DNA of 64,000 bases from Cupriavidus basilensis OR16 (GCF_000243095.1 NZ_AHJE01000001.1:1-64000), one strand, 5' to 3'; positions 36,711-47,004 are shown, numbered from the stretch's first letter. The notes: generated from the sequence alone by a model not told the origin. Program-made: numbers and translations.

Positions 36711-37937
36711 TCAAGCGGTCAGTTTTGCTTCCATCGCGCCGCGCAAGTCGGCAATCAGGTCGCGGGTATCTTCCAGGCCGATATAAAGGCGCACCAGCTC
36801 GCCGGTATTGTCCCAGCCAATGGGCGGCCAGCTGCCCTGGGGCCGCATGGTCTGGACGTGGTATGGCAACGCCAGGCTATGCGCCCCGCCCCAGGACCAG
36901 CCGATCGCGAACAGGCGCAGTGCCTCGACAAAAGCATCGACCTGGGCGCGCGTGTAGCGCGCATGCAGCACGATCGAGAACAGCCCGGTGGCGCCGCTGA
37001 AATCGCGCCGCCAGAAGTCATGACCGGGGCAATCCGGCAGCGCGGGGTGCAAGACCTTGACCACCTCCGGGCGCTGGGTCAGCCATTCGGCCACCTCGCG
37101 CGCGGCGCGGTCGTGCGCCGCGAGCCTGACCGGCATGCTGGGCAGCGAGCGCAGCACCAGGTAGCAATCGTCGGCCGACACGCCCCAGCCCATCAGCATG
37201 CGGGCGTGCCGGATGCGGTCGTGGAGCTTGTCGTCACGGGTAAGCACGGCGCCCATCAACACGTCGCTGCCGCCCGACTGGTACTTGGTCAGGGCCTGCA
37301 CCGAGATGTCGATGCCCTTGTCGAACGGCCGGAAATACACGCCGGCCGACCACGTATTGTCGATCGCCGTGAGCACGCCGCGCGCCTTGGCCGCGGCCAC
37401 TATGGCCACGGTGTCAGGCACCTCCATGGTCACCGAGCCCGGCGACTCCATCCAGATCAGGCGGGTGTTGGGGCGGATCAGGCCGGCAATGCCGGCGCCG
37501 ATCATGGGGTCGTAGTAGCGGACCGAGACGCCGAAGTCCCGCGCCAGCCACTCGCCGTGCTCGCGGTTGGGGCCATAGACGTTATCCGGGACGAGCACAT
37601 CGTCGCCCGACTTGACCAAGGCGAAGTAGACCTGCGAGATCGCGGCCAGCCCCGACGGCAACAGCAGCGTATGGCGCGCGCCTTCGATCAGTGCGAGGTG
37701 CTGGCACAGGGCCTCGCTGGTGGGCGTGGCGTGCAGGCCATAGCGCCAGTAGGTGGTGGTGCCGTCGCCATGCGCGCGCAGCTCCGCCAGGTTGCGGAAC
37801 ACCACGGTGGAGCCACGATGGGTAGCTTGGGAAAAAGAAGCGAAGCCGGGCGCGATGTCCAGTTCTGGCTGGACGGCCACGGTCGCCAGGAAGGCGGATT
37901 GGGAAGCAGGCTGCTCGGGTGGCTTGCGGTCGGACAC
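36711..37937 (-). CDS. metC: Cystathionine beta-lyase (PLP-dependent)
   Basis: This 408-residue Cys/Met-metabolism PLP enzyme cleaves cystathionine to homocysteine, pyruvate and ammonia. Landmarks are YWRYGLHATPTSEALCQHL, the PLP-phosphate turn LPSGLAAI, WMESPGSVTMEVPD, DNTWSAGVYF (PLP Asp) and the Schiff-base lysine in QALTKYQSGGSDV. The C-terminus has GWSWGGAHSLALPY and RLYIGLEDTRDLIADL, typical of the MetC rather than MetB branch. The GTG at 37937 has AAGGAA about 6 nt upstream; an ATG at 37988 would add 17 residues. It converges with serB at a shared terminator. Confidence 0.88.
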   Translation of the reverse strand: MSDRKPPEQPASQSAFLATVAVQPELDIAPGFASFSQATHRGSTVVFRNLAELRAHGDGTTTYWRYGLHATPTSEALCQHLALIEGARHTLLLPSGLAAISQVYFALVKSGDDVLVPDNVYGPNREHGEWLARDFGVSVRYYDPMIGAGIAGLIRPNTRLIWMESPGSVTMEVPDTVAIVAAAKARGVLTAIDNTWSAGVYFRPFDKGIDISVQALTKYQSGGSDVLMGAVLTRDDKLHDRIRHARMLMGWGVSADDCYLVLRSLPSMPVRLAAHDRAAREVAEWLTQRPEVVKVLHPALPDCPGHDFWRRDFSGATGLFSIVLHARYTRAQVDAFVEALRLFAIGWSWGGAHSLALPYHVQTMRPQGSWPPIGWDNTGELVRLYIGLEDTRDLIADLRGAMEAKLTA

Positions 37938-38034
37938 GGCGATTCCTTGTCTGGCGATAACTCGATGAGCGTTCGAGCTTACCAGCATTCGGGTGCGCGT
38001 TGGCCTACCTGGCCGGACCTGCCCCGACTTGACG

Positions 38035-38685
38035 CTACCGGCCGGAAATCGAGGACTTCGGCGCGGGCGGCGCGTAGGTAATACCGCTGTTCGGGGTCAT
38101 GTCGAACGGCGGAATCACCAGCACACCCAGGGGCCGGATCATGAAGGGGAGCACGATGGCCGGGTTGACCGGATCGGTCCAGTTGCCATGCACGACGCCG
38201 GCACCGTCGATGGTGCCTTCCCAGTTGCCCGTGACATGCGTGCCGTCGTTGGACTCCTCCATCAGGAAGGCGCCGTTCTCGAATTCGCCGGCCAGCAGCC
38301 GCACACCGCCGGCGCGGCCGACGCTGTACTCGCCGCGCACGCTGTCGCGCTCATCGGGCTTAGGGCCCAGGCGCAGGCGCACCGGCTGGTCGCCGAGCGT
38401 GCCCACGTAGACCGGCAACGACTGGTACTCGGGCCGCGGCGCTAGCGCCTTGGGCGCGGGCCCGGTGGAAAGCTGCGCGCCGCGGCGCGACTCACCCTCT
38501 CGGATGGCCTGGTTGATCCCGAAACCCTGCACCTGGCTGGCGTCGGTGCCAGCCCCGGGCGTACCCGTGGACAGCTCGGTGCCGCCGGCGGCCAGCGCGG
38601 CGCCGGCCAGCGTTGCCGCGGCCAGCCCGGCTACCCGTGACAGGGAGACGGAAAGTGACAAGGACAGAGTCGCTACGCGCCGCAA
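38035..38685 (-). CDS. Exported protein of unknown function
   Basis: This roughly 216-residue protein starts at a TTG with GAGG upstream and has an N-terminal hydrophobic signal (LSVSLSRVAGLAAATLAGAALAAG). An ATG at 38736 would overlap the end of bktB by 38 nt. The mature part is Gly/Pro-rich and contains VYVGTLGDQPVRLRLGPKPD, a strand-rich GEFENGAFLMEESNDGTHVTG and VIPPFDMTPNSG. The repeated G-x-W pattern (TGNWEG, HGNWTD) suggests a small beta-structured periplasmic or surface protein. I do not recognise a family. It follows bktB on the same strand and may be cotranscribed. Confidence 0.6.
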   Translation of the reverse strand: MRRVATLSLSLSVSLSRVAGLAAATLAGAALAAGGTELSTGTPGAGTDASQVQGFGINQAIREGESRRGAQLSTGPAPKALAPRPEYQSLPVYVGTLGDQPVRLRLGPKPDERDSVRGEYSVGRAGGVRLLAGEFENGAFLMEESNDGTHVTGNWEGTIDGAGVVHGNWTDPVNPAIVLPFMIRPLGVLVIPPFDMTPNSGITYAPPAPKSSISGR

Positions 38686-38698
38686 GACAGCCTCGGCG

Positions 38699-39744
38699 TC
38701 AGAGCCGTTCGAAAATAGCCGCGATGCCCTGGCCACCGCCGATGCACATGGTCACCAGTGCATAGCGGCCTTGCACGCGTTGCAGCTCGTACAGGGCCTT
38801 GACGGTGATCAGCGCGCCGGTGGCGCCGATCGGGTGGCCCAGGGAGATGCCCGAGCCGTTCGGGTTGACCTTGGCCGGATCGAGGCCGAGCGCCTTGGTC
38901 ACCGCGCAGGCTTGCGCGGCAAAGGCTTCGTTGGCTTCGATCACGTCGAGGTCGGCCACGGTCAGGCCCGCGCGTTCCAGCGCCTTCTTCGTGGCCGGCA
39001 CGGGGCCGATGCCCATGGTCTTGGGATCGACGCCGGCATGCGCGTAGGACACCAGGCGCGCCAGCGGCTTGAGGCCGCGCTTCTCCGCCTCGGCGCGTTC
39101 CATCAGCACCACCGCGGCGGCGGCATCGTTCAGGCCCGAGGCATTGCCCGCGGTGACCGTGCCGTTCTCTTTCACGAACACCGGCTTGAGCTTGGTCATG
39201 TCTTCGATGACCGCGTCGTGGCGCACGTGCTCGTCGGTGTCAAAGGTAACGTCGCCCTTGCGGCCCTTCAGCGTGACCGGCAGGATCTGGTCCTTGAAGT
39301 GGCCGGCGCGGATCGCTGCCGAGGCGCGGCGGTGCGACTCAAGCGCCGCTTCGTCCTGCTGGCCGCGGGAGATGTCGTATTCCTTGGCCACGTTCTCGGC
39401 GGTCACGCCCATATGGATGCCGTGGAACGGGTCGTGCAGCGCGCCCAGCATCATGTCGATCATCTTGGCGTCGCCCATGCGCGCGCCCCAGCGGGCCGCC
39501 TGCGCCAGGTACGGCGCGCGGCTCATGCTCTCCGCGCCGCCGCCGATGGCCACGTCGGTATCGCCCAGCAGGATGCTCTCCGGTTGACGGTCAGTGCCGG
39601 CGCGTCGATGCTGACCTGCGCGCGGGCCAATGCCTCGCGCACGACCATGGCGCCCATCTGCGTCGGGGAAAGATCCTTCAGGCTACCGCCAAAGGTACCA
39701 ATAGCGGTCCGCACGCCGCTCACCACCACCACTTCACGTGTCAT
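38699..39744 (-). pseudogene. bktB: Beta-ketothiolase BktB, two internal deletions removing the catalytic cysteine
   Basis: This is a thiolase of the BktB type, which makes C4-C5 (3-ketovaleryl) CoA precursors for polyhydroxyalkanoate in Cupriavidus. The N-terminus MTREVVVVSGVRTAIGTFGG matches it. Two segments are missing: after ALARAQ the text jumps to VSIDAPALTVNR (about 33 residues absent, in frame, at a GTCAGC-like repeat), and after TVNR it jumps, with frame loss, to ESILLGDTDVAIGGG (about 40 nt absent). The second gap removes LCGSGLQAI with the acyl-carrying cysteine. The downstream His and Cys sites (GISLGHPIGATG, MCIGGGQG) remain. The total is about 139 nt short of a 394-residue gene. 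No functional thiolase can come from the sequence as written. Confidence 0.9.
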
Positions 39745-39847
39745 TTTGTGTCTCCTGGGCTGATGTTGCAGCGCACAGTATAGCGGCGCGCCGGGCAAAA
39801 CGAACGACCGTACTTTTACCTAAGCGTACCTGCGGCCATGGCCAGCG

Positions 39848-41239
39848 TCAGACTTCGCCCCACAGATCGTGGCCATCCGCGCCGGTGATCTTCACCGAGA
39901 CGAACTCGCCGACCTTGTAGCGCGGCGAACCCTCGGCAGGCGGGTCGATATAGACCAGGCCATCGATCTCCGGGGCATCGGCCGAGGACCGGCCAATGCC
40001 GCCGTCCTGGTTGATCTCGTCGACCAGCACGCGCAGGGTCTGGCCGACCTTGCGCTGCAGGCGCCGGGCGGACACTTCCTCGGCCACTTCCATGAAGCGC
40101 GCGCGGCGCTCTTCGCGGACCTCGTCGGGCAAGGCGCCCGGCAGGTCGTTGGCCGTGGCGCCGTCCACCGGCGAATAGGCGAAGCAGCCCACGCGGTCCA
40201 GTTCGGCTTCCGCGATGAAGTCCAGCAGCGTCTGGAATTCTTCCTCGGTCTCGCCGGGGAAGCCCGCGATAAAGGTGCTGCGGATGGTCAGCTCGGGGCA
40301 GATCTTGCGCCAGGCCCGGATGCGGTCCATGGTCTTCTCGGCGTTGGCCGGGCGCTTCATGCGCTTGAGCACGTCCGGATGGGCGTGCTGCAGCGGCACG
40401 TCCAGGTAAGGCAGCACGTGCCCTTGCGACATCAGCGGAATGATCTCGTCGACGTGCGGGTACGGGTACACGTAGTGCAGGCGCACCCAGGCGCCGTACT
40501 TGGCAGCCAGTTCACCCAGCGCGCCAACCAGCTCGGTCATGCGCGTCTTGAGCGGGCGGCCGTCCCAGAAACCGGTGCGGTACTTCACGTCCACGCCGTA
40601 GGCGCTGGTGTCCTGCGAGATCACCAGCAGTTCCTTGACGCCCGACTTGAACAGGTTCTCCGCCTCCAGCATGACTTCCGCCACCGGGCGCGAGACCAGG
40701 TCGCCGCGCATCGACGGGATGATGCAGAACGAGCAGCGATGGTTGCAGCCCTCGGAGATCTTCAGGTAGGCGTAATGCTTGGGCGTGAGCTTGATGCCGG
40801 CGGCCGGCACCAGGTCCATGAACGGGTCATGCGGCTTGGGCAGGTGCGTGTGCACAGCCTGCATCACCTCGCCCAGCGCGTGCGGGCCGGTCACGGCCAG
40901 CACCTTGGGATGCACCGACGTGATGATGTCCTCGCCCGCGGCATTCTTCTTGGCACCCAGGCAGCCGGTGACGATGACCTTGCCGTTCTCGGCCAGCGCC
41001 TCGCCAATGGCATCCAGGCTTTCCTGCACGGCTTCGTCGATAAAGCCGCAGGTATTGACGACCACCAGGTCGGCGCCGTCATAGGTGCCGCTGATGGCAT
41101 AGCCCTCGGCGCGCAACTGGGTAATGATCTGCTCGGAGTCCACGAGCGCCTTGGGGCAGCCCAGGCTCACGAATCCCACATTTGGAATATGGTCTTTTTT
41201 GATCGTTGATTCTAAAGGGTTTTTCACGGTTACTTCCAA
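39848..41239 (-). CDS. rimO: Ribosomal protein S12 (aspartate-89) methylthiotransferase
   Basis: This 463-residue radical-SAM methylthiotransferase modifies S12. The N-terminal UPF0004 domain binds the auxiliary iron-sulfur cluster through cysteines in [25 protein letters not shown] and VTGCLGAKK. The radical SAM motif [15 protein letters not shown] follows at about residue 170. The C-terminal TRAM domain is seen at [20 protein letters not shown], and the fragment [17 protein letters not shown] is diagnostic. All cysteines are present. The gene is monocistronic on the minus strand, upstream of a decayed region. Confidence 0.95.
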   Translation of the reverse strand: MEVTVKNPLESTIKKDHIPNVGFVSLGCPKALVDSEQIITQLRAEGYAISGTYDGADLVVVNTCGFIDEAVQESLDAIGEALAENGKVIVTGCLGAKKNAAGEDIITSVHPKVLAVTGPHALGEVMQAVHTHLPKPHDPFMDLVPAAGIKLTPKHYAYLKISEGCNHRCSFCIIPSMRGDLVSRPVAEVMLEAENLFKSGVKELLVISQDTSAYGVDVKYRTGFWDGRPLKTRMTELVGALGELAAKYGAWVRLHYVYPYPHVDEIIPLMSQGHVLPYLDVPLQHAHPDVLKRMKRPANAEKTMDRIRAWRKICPELTIRSTFIAGFPGETEEEFQTLLDFIAEAELDRVGCFAYSPVDGATANDLPGALPDEVREERRARFMEVAEEVSARRLQRKVGQTLRVLVDEINQDGGIGRSSADAPEIDGLVYIDPPAEGSPRYKVGEFVSVKITGADGHDLWGEV

Positions 41240-41639
41240 ATGTGGGGCGAGCGAGGCGGGGCATGGCCGCCTGGCGGTTCAAAGCCAATCGCGCATTTTA
41301 ACCGCTCGCGGGAGTTTGCCGGGGCCTCATGGCAGACATGAACATGGCAGGCCGTTTGCGGCTGCAGGCTATCGCGCGGGCCAATGCCGCCTACGACGTC
41401 CGTCAAGCGGTCCACGGCAAAACGCTATGCGCAACGATCACGCGCCCCCCCCTGCCCTCTCATCTTGAGCACCTCTTGCGCAAGCTTGGCGCAGTCCTCG
41501 TTCCGGAGCGTCAACGGTGGCTTCTGGAAGGGTTCAAGATGCTCAGGCGACCACGCAAGCACGACGGACGAGCACATTCGGGATCAGCAGCGCCATCACG
41601 ATGAATCTTTCCAAGACGCCATCAAAGATCTTGAGACAC
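41240..41639. other. Gap between rimO and the TetR gene
   Basis: About 400 bp hold only short open frames with no recognisable domain. The longest on the plus strand (41329-41604) begins MADMNMAGRLRLQAIARAN and has no convincing ribosome site. The region may be the decayed flank of the siderophore island. Confidence 0.4.
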
Positions 41640-42280
41640 CTATGACTTGATCTGCAATGCCGAACTGTCACGGTGGGCGTCTTCCTCCAGCATGGCAAGC
41701 ACGCCGACGATGAGCGCGTGCATGCCCTGAACAAGCTCCGCTTCCATCTCGGCTTCTTCCGCCGCGCGGTCCGCCTCCACAAGGGGTTCTCGGCCTGCTA
41801 CCGAATACACCGTGTCGGCCACGGCAATGCAGTGGAATGCGACCGTCGCAAGCAGCCAACGTGCCTGTTCCTTTGAGATGCCGTAGGCACGCGCGATGGC
41901 TCTGGTGCCCATCGATTTTGGCGAGCATGGGCTGTGTCGCAGCAACCTGCGGATCACGTACGCGTCAGCCCAGGGTGTGCCTTGACGAACACCCGTACCG
42001 ATGTGGTGAACGCGATCAGGTAATCCTTCAATCCGCCACGTCCCTTGCCGCAAGCCTGGGGAATCTGCCAGCGGCTGAAGATCTCCTCGGCGACCAGGCG
42101 CTTGAGTTCCTCAAGACTCGGCACGTGCTTGTAGAGCGCCATATGGCTGACCCCGAGTGCGGCGGCGACGCCGACAAAGGTGATGTTCGGCAAGCCGATC
42201 TCGATGCCCGCGTCGGCGATCCGTTCGCGCGTGATGGTACGAGGGCGCCCGCGCGCCGAAGGTTGTTGTGGCGATTTCAT
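41640..42280 (-). pseudogene. TetR-family repressor, one-base frameshift
   Basis: This TetR regulator has the DNA-binding region TITRERIADAGIEIGLPNITFVGVAAALGVSHMALYKHVPS (helices 1-3, HTH near residues 25-60). The frame ends prematurely at 41954 after VKAHPGLT. The true C-terminal ligand domain (AYVIRRLLRHSPC, YGISKEQARWLLATVAFHC, to the stop at 41640) is in another frame. One missing base near 41965-41970 accounts for it and restores 213 residues. It is divergent from the iron-uptake operon and should bind the palindrome at 42338-42360. The ligand could be a siderophore or other amphiphile. In its present form a truncated DNA-binding domain without ligand domain would be made. Confidence 0.8.
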
Positions 42281-42337
42281 GTTTGTTCCTTGATCGCTGA
42301 TGACAGCCATGTAGCCGCCTTGCCAGCCTTTCGTCAA

Positions 42338-42360
42338 TTAGTTTATAGTCATGCAACTAA
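42338..42360. promoter_or_regulatory. Candidate TetR operator
   Basis: TTAGTT and AACTAA form an inverted repeat separated by 11 bp (TATAGTCATGC) in the TetR/ABC-exporter divergent promoter. The size and spacing are usual for TetR operators. Confidence 0.6.
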
Positions 42361-42371
42361 TTCTCATTTCG
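42351..42371. promoter_or_regulatory. Candidate Fur box of the siderophore operon
   Basis: ATGCAACTAATTCTCATTTC resembles betaproteobacterial Fur sites (ATGATAATnATTCTCATTT pattern), matching best in its right half. It overlaps the TetR operator and precedes the first gene of the iron operon. Confidence 0.5.
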
Positions 42372-42389
42372 ATTCCCTGGAGTCCTCCA

Positions 42390-42583
42390 TGACCGACCCT
42401 TCGAGTGCCCTGGAAGGCAGCAACCCCTCGGCCGCCATTCTGCGCGGTGCGGACCACGACCGTGGCCTGCGCGAGGTCGATGCCACCGAGCGGCCGGCGT
42501 GGATGGGGTCTCGCCTTCTCGTTCGCAAGACAGGGGGAGAGCCATCCCACCTTTCTGAATCTCTGGACGTTTCTTTTTCATGA
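42390..42583 (+). CDS. Small leader-position open frame of the iron operon
   Basis: A 64-residue frame starts at an ATG 7 nt after GGAG and ends TCATGA, overlapping the ATG of the next gene (ATGA), as expected for translational coupling. The product (MTDPSSALEGSNPSAAILRG at the start, LREVDATERPAWMGSRLLVR in the middle) has no recognisable domain. It could be a small real gene or the stump of a longer one lost by deletion, given damage elsewhere in this operon. Confidence 0.4.
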
Positions 42584-44302
42584 ACACTCGTGACGCGGCT
42601 GCGGCCAAACCCAAGGGACCCGGCCCGGTCAGCCGGGTATTGAACCCCATCCGTGGGCAACTGATCGTCGCCGCAGCACTGGCCGGCGTGGGCGCCATGC
42701 TCACGCTGGTACCGCTGGCCGGCATCGCGCATATCGCGAAGATCGTCCTCGGCGGCACCGACATCGCGGCGGCGGCACGGGCGCAAGTGCAGGGCGAAGT
42801 CTGGTGGACCGTCATTGCCAGTGTGGTGAGCCTGTTCGTCGGCATGGCGCTGGTGTCCGCTGGGGAACTGACCGCCCACGTGGCCGACAACCGCATCACC
42901 CATCACCTGCGCCTGGCGGCCACGCAGCGGCTGGCCCGCGTGCCGCTGGGCTGGTTCACCAGCCGCGCATCGGGCGAGGTCAAGCAGGCCATGCAGGACG
43001 ACATCGGCACGCTGCACAGCCTGACCGCGCACTTCTATACGACGGTGGGGCGCGCCGTGGGCGCCATCCTGATCTCGGTCATCTACCTGTTCGCGATGGA
43101 CTGGCGCATGGCCATCGTCTCGATCCTGCCGTTCCCCGCCTTCTTCCTGTTCTTTGGCAGAGCCATGAACGCCAGCGGGGCGAACATGAAGGCATTGGTC
43201 GCACGGCGCCTACCGCGAGGCAGTCGATGCCTTCGCCCAAGCCTTCATCGGGTTCACCCGTCCCCTCGTGGGCTCGATGGCCAACGCCAACGCGATGATC
43301 GCGCCGGTGGCGGTGCTGGGCGTGGTGCTGGTCTTCGGCACGCTGTTCGTGAGCCTGGGCTGGATTACCCCGGTGGACGTGCTGCCGTTCGCTCTGGTGG
43401 CACCGGGCCTCTCGGCGCCGTTGCTGCTGCTGCACTACATCACCCATGACCTGCGCCATGCCACCGGTGCCGCCCAGCGCGTGCAGGCGCTGCTGGGGAC
43501 GCCTGTGCTGGAGCAGCCGGCGCCCGATAGGCGGCAGTCGCCCACGGGCACCGAAATCCGCGTTGAGCACGTCGGCTACGCCTACGACGCGCGGAACAAG
43601 GTGCTGTCGGACGTCAGCTTCACCCTCAAGCCCGGCACGGTGACCGCCATCGTCGGCGCGTCCGGTGCTGGCAAATCGACCCTGGCCAGGCTGCTGCTGC
43701 GCTTCTTCGACCCGACCGATGGGCACATCACGCTCGGCGGCGTGGATTTGAGGCATATCGAGACCTCGGAACTGTACCAGCGCATCGGTTTCGTGCTGCA
43801 GGAGGTGCGCCTCATCCACGCCAGCATACGCGAGAACATCGCGCTGGGCCGGCCCTCGGCCAGCCAGCAGGAGATCGAGGACGCCGCGCGCGCCGCGAAC
43901 ATTCATGAGCGCATCCTGGGCCTGCCGCGCGGCTACGACTCGATGATAGGCGAGGACGCGCTGCTCTCCGGTGGCGAGCAGCAGCGCGTGAGCATCGCCC
44001 GTGCCGTGCTGCTCGATCCGCCCGTGCTCGTGCTCGACGAAGCCACCGCGGCCGCCGACGCCGAGAACGAGGTGGCGATCCAGGACGCGCTGTCGCGCTT
44101 CGCGCAAGGCCGCACGCTGCTGATCATTGCACACCGGCTCGACACGGTGATGCACGCCGACCACATCATCGTGATCGAGAACGGCACGATCCACGAGCAA
44201 GGCCGCCACGCCGAGCTGATCGCGCGCAAAGGCCGCTACGCACGGCTATGGACGCTGGGCGGCTATGAAGAACCCCAGGAGCTGGCGGTGCCGTCATGCT
44301 GA
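42580..44302 (+). pseudogene. Siderophore-associated ABC exporter-fold protein (IrtA/YbtP-like), internal deletion
   Basis: This is a TMD-NBD fusion ABC protein of the exporter fold. The six-TM domain begins PGPVSRVLNPIRGQLIVAAA and includes PLGWFTSRASGEVKQAMQDD. After NASGANMKA at about 43190 the frame changes and 30-40 residues of the intracellular loop/TM4 region are missing; the text resumes as HGAYREAVDAFAQAFIGFTR. The NBD is complete: Walker A GASGAGKST, Q-loop VLQEVRLIHASI, signature LLSGGEQQR, Walker B VLVLDEATAAAD, H-loop IIAHRL. Its stop overlaps the next exporter gene by 7 nt. In Yersinia and mycobacteria, such heterodimers (YbtPQ, IrtAB) import ferri-siderophores despite the exporter fold. 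A similar role is inferred from the neighbours. Confidence 0.85.
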
Positions 44303-47004
44303 AAACCTTCATTCAACTGCTGGGCGACGATGCGCCCGTCTTCCGCCGCTACGCCTGGATGGCCGTGTTCTATGGCCTGCTTAGCGGGCTGACCATCACC
44401 ACGCTGGTGCCCATTCTCGGCCGCCTTCTGGCCGGCGATACGCGCGGCGCGGCGCTGTGGCTCATCGTGCTGCTGGCCGGCATGACGGCCTGCTGGGGCT
44501 GGCGGCGCAAGGTGGAGAAGGCCGGCGTGCGCGTGGGTGTTGCCGTCCTGCAGGGCGCGCGCCAGCGGATCGGCGACCACGTTGCCCGCCTGCCCGTCGG
44601 CTGGTTCACGCCGCAGAACAGCGCCCGGCTTGGCCATGTCATCACGAACGGCATGATGGCAGTGGCCCAGCTTCCCGCACACGTGCTCACGCCGGTGATC
44701 AGCGGCGCCGTGACACCGGTGGTGATCGTGGCCGCGCTGTTCGCGCGGCACTGGCCGATGGGCTTGATCGCGCTGGTGGCGCTGCCGATCCTGATCGGCG
44801 CGTTCCTGAGCGCCGCTCGCCTAGGCCGGCGCGCCGACCACACCTTCCATCGCCACTTCGCCCACACCAGCCAGCGCATGGTCGAGTTCGCCCAAGCCCA
44901 GTCGGTACTGCGCGCGTTCAACGGTGAAGGCGGCAGCACGCGCTTGCTTGAACAGGCCATCGACCAGCAACGCCACTCCGGCGCGCGGTTGATCTATCTG
45001 TCGGCGACGTCCACGGCGCTCAACGCCTGGGTGGTGCAGGCCGTCTTCGCCGCGTTGCTGATCGCCGCCGCGTTGTGGCTCGACGCCTACCTGGGCGGCG
45101 CGCTGGAAGCGGACTCGGTCGTCGCCGTCATCGTGGCGCTGCTGCTGGCCAACCGCTACATCGATCCGCTGCTGGACGTGGCCGGCTATGGCGAGGTCCT
45201 GCGCGGCGCGCGCGGCCAGCTCGACGCGGTGCGCGAGATCCTTGCGGTCGAGCCCTTGCCGGAACCGGACCAGCCGCAGGCACCGCGTGATGCGTCGATC
45301 GAGCTGCGCGAGGTGAGCTTCCGCTACACACCGGATCAACCCGATGTGCTGAACGGCGTGAACCTGCGCATCGCGCCGGGCAGCATGACCGCGCTGATTG
45401 GCGCCTCCGGGTCGGGCAAGACCACACTGGTGCGGCTGATCGCACGCTTCTTCGATGTGAGCCAGGGCAGCGTACTCGTCGGTGGCGTGGACGTGCGGCA
45501 GATGTCCAACGCGCAGTTGGCCGGCCAGATCAGTCAGATCTTCCAGGACAACTACCTGTTTGCGGGCAGCATTGCCGACAACATCCGCATCGGCAAACCC
45601 AATGCCAACGATGTCGAGATCACGGACGCTGCGCGGCAGGCCGGCGTGACCGAGATCATCGAGCGCCTGCCGCAGGGCATCGACACCCCGGTCGGCGAAG
45701 GCGGCGCACGCCTGTCGGGCGGCGAGCGCCAACGCATCGCCATCGCCCGCGCGCTGATCAAGGACGCGCCCATCCTGCTGGTGGACGAAGCCACCGCCGC
45801 GCTGGACGTGGAGAACCAGGCCGCCATCGCCGAGGCGCTGGCGCGTCTGCGCGGCAAGCGCACGCTGATCGTCATCGCGCACCAACTCTCGACGGTGGCA
45901 ATGGCCGACCAGATCGTGGTGCTCGATGGCGGCAAGGTCGTCGAGCAGGGTTCGCCCGCGCCATTGCGCGCGAGCCAGGGGCGCTACGCGCACTTCCTTG
46001 CCCAGCGCCCGGGCCGCCAGAGGCTGGCGCATCGCGGCGGCGTCGAACGGAGACCGCTGCTGATGCGCGCACGTTGGCTTGGGTTGTTCGCCATCCTCTG
46101 CGGCGCCTCGCTGCTGGTTGGCGCCCGCCAGATGGCATGGTCGCAGGTGTTCTCGCTGTCGGGCGATGCCTGGCTGACGGTGACAGCCAGCCGCCTGCCC
46201 CGCTTGGCGGCGCTTGTTCTGACCGGCGTAGGCCTGTCCGTCTGCGGCGTGATCCTTCAGCAGATCGTGCGCAACAAGTTCGTCGAACCGGCCACCTCGG
46301 GCGGACTGGATGCGGCCAAGCTCGGCATCCTGGTGTCGATGACGCTGGCGCCCGCCGGCGGCACGATGGGCCGGATGCTGTTCGCGCTGGTCTTCTGCTT
46401 CGCCGCGAGCCTGGCCTATGTGGCGATCATCCGCCGCATCAAATTCAGGAACACCGTCCTCGTGCCGGTCATCGGCCTCATGTACGGCAGCGTGCTGAGT
46501 GCCGTGGCCGAGTTCTACGCCTACCGCTACAACATCCTGCAGAGCATGCAGGGCTGGCTGCTCGGCGATTTCTCCAAGGTCGTCCAGGGCAACTACGAGA
46601 TCATCTACCTGATCCTGCCGATCGTCGCGCTCGCCTACCTGTATGCGCACCGCTTCACCGTGCTCGGCATGGGCGAAGGCATGGCCACCAGCCTGGGGCT
46701 GAGCTATTCGGCAACGGCGGCGCTCGGGCTGATGCTGGTGGCGGTCACCGTGTCCGCTACGGTCATCACCGTCGGCGCGATCCCCTTCGTCGGGCTGGTC
46801 ATCCCCAACCTGGTCGCGCTGCATCACGGCGACAACCTGGGCCGGACGCTGCCGATCGTCGCTCTGGGCGGCGCGTCGCTGCTGCTGGCCTGCGACATTC
46901 TCGGCCGCCTGCTCATCTACCCGTTCGAGGTGCCCATCGGCCTGACCGCAGGCAGCGTCGGCGGCGTGCTGTTCCTCGTGCTCATCATCTGGAAGAAGAA
47001 ATGA
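44296..47004 (+). CDS. Fusion: ABC exporter-fold protein (IrtB/YbtQ-like) + FecCD-type siderophore permease
   Basis: One 902-residue frame joins two different proteins. Residues 1 to about 580 are a complete ABC exporter-fold half-transporter: TMD from MLKTFIQLLGDDAPVFRRYA, then Walker A GASGSGKTT, Q-loop FQDNYLFAGSI, signature LSGGERQR, Walker B ILLVDEATAALD, H-loop VIAHQL. From the ATG at 46063 it is a FecCD/BtuC permease with LPRLAALVLTGVGLSVCGVILQ, GLDAAKLGI and FVGLVIPNLVALHHGDN. The join at RPGRQRLAHRGGVERRPLLM lacks a natural linker. In the next frame, ARGWRIAAASNGDRC ends at a TGA overlapping that ATG (TGATG). A one-base indel near 46000 may therefore have fused two normally coupled genes. 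Both halves look functional. The next gene overlaps by ATGA. Confidence 0.85.
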   Translation: MLKTFIQLLGDDAPVFRRYAWMAVFYGLLSGLTITTLVPILGRLLAGDTRGAALWLIVLLAGMTACWGWRRKVEKAGVRVGVAVLQGARQRIGDHVARLPVGWFTPQNSARLGHVITNGMMAVAQLPAHVLTPVISGAVTPVVIVAALFARHWPMGLIALVALPILIGAFLSAARLGRRADHTFHRHFAHTSQRMVEFAQAQSVLRAFNGEGGSTRLLEQAIDQQRHSGARLIYLSATSTALNAWVVQAVFAALLIAAALWLDAYLGGALEADSVVAVIVALLLANRYIDPLLDVAGYGEVLRGARGQLDAVREILAVEPLPEPDQPQAPRDASIELREVSFRYTPDQPDVLNGVNLRIAPGSMTALIGASGSGKTTLVRLIARFFDVSQGSVLVGGVDVRQMSNAQLAGQISQIFQDNYLFAGSIADNIRIGKPNANDVEITDAARQAGVTEIIERLPQGIDTPVGEGGARLSGGERQRIAIARALIKDAPILLVDEATAALDVENQAAIAEALARLRGKRTLIVIAHQLSTVAMADQIVVLDGGKVVEQGSPAPLRASQGRYAHFLAQRPGRQRLAHRGGVERRPLLMRARWLGLFAILCGASLLVGARQMAWSQVFSLSGDAWLTVTASRLPRLAALVLTGVGLSVCGVILQQIVRNKFVEPATSGGLDAAKLGILVSMTLAPAGGTMGRMLFALVFCFAASLAYVAIIRRIKFRNTVLVPVIGLMYGSVLSAVAEFYAYRYNILQSMQGWLLGDFSKVVQGNYEIIYLILPIVALAYLYAHRFTVLGMGEGMATSLGLSYSATAALGLMLVAVTVSATVITVGAIPFVGLVIPNLVALHHGDNLGRTLPIVALGGASLLLACDILGRLLIYPFEVPIGLTAGSVGGVLFLVLIIWKKK

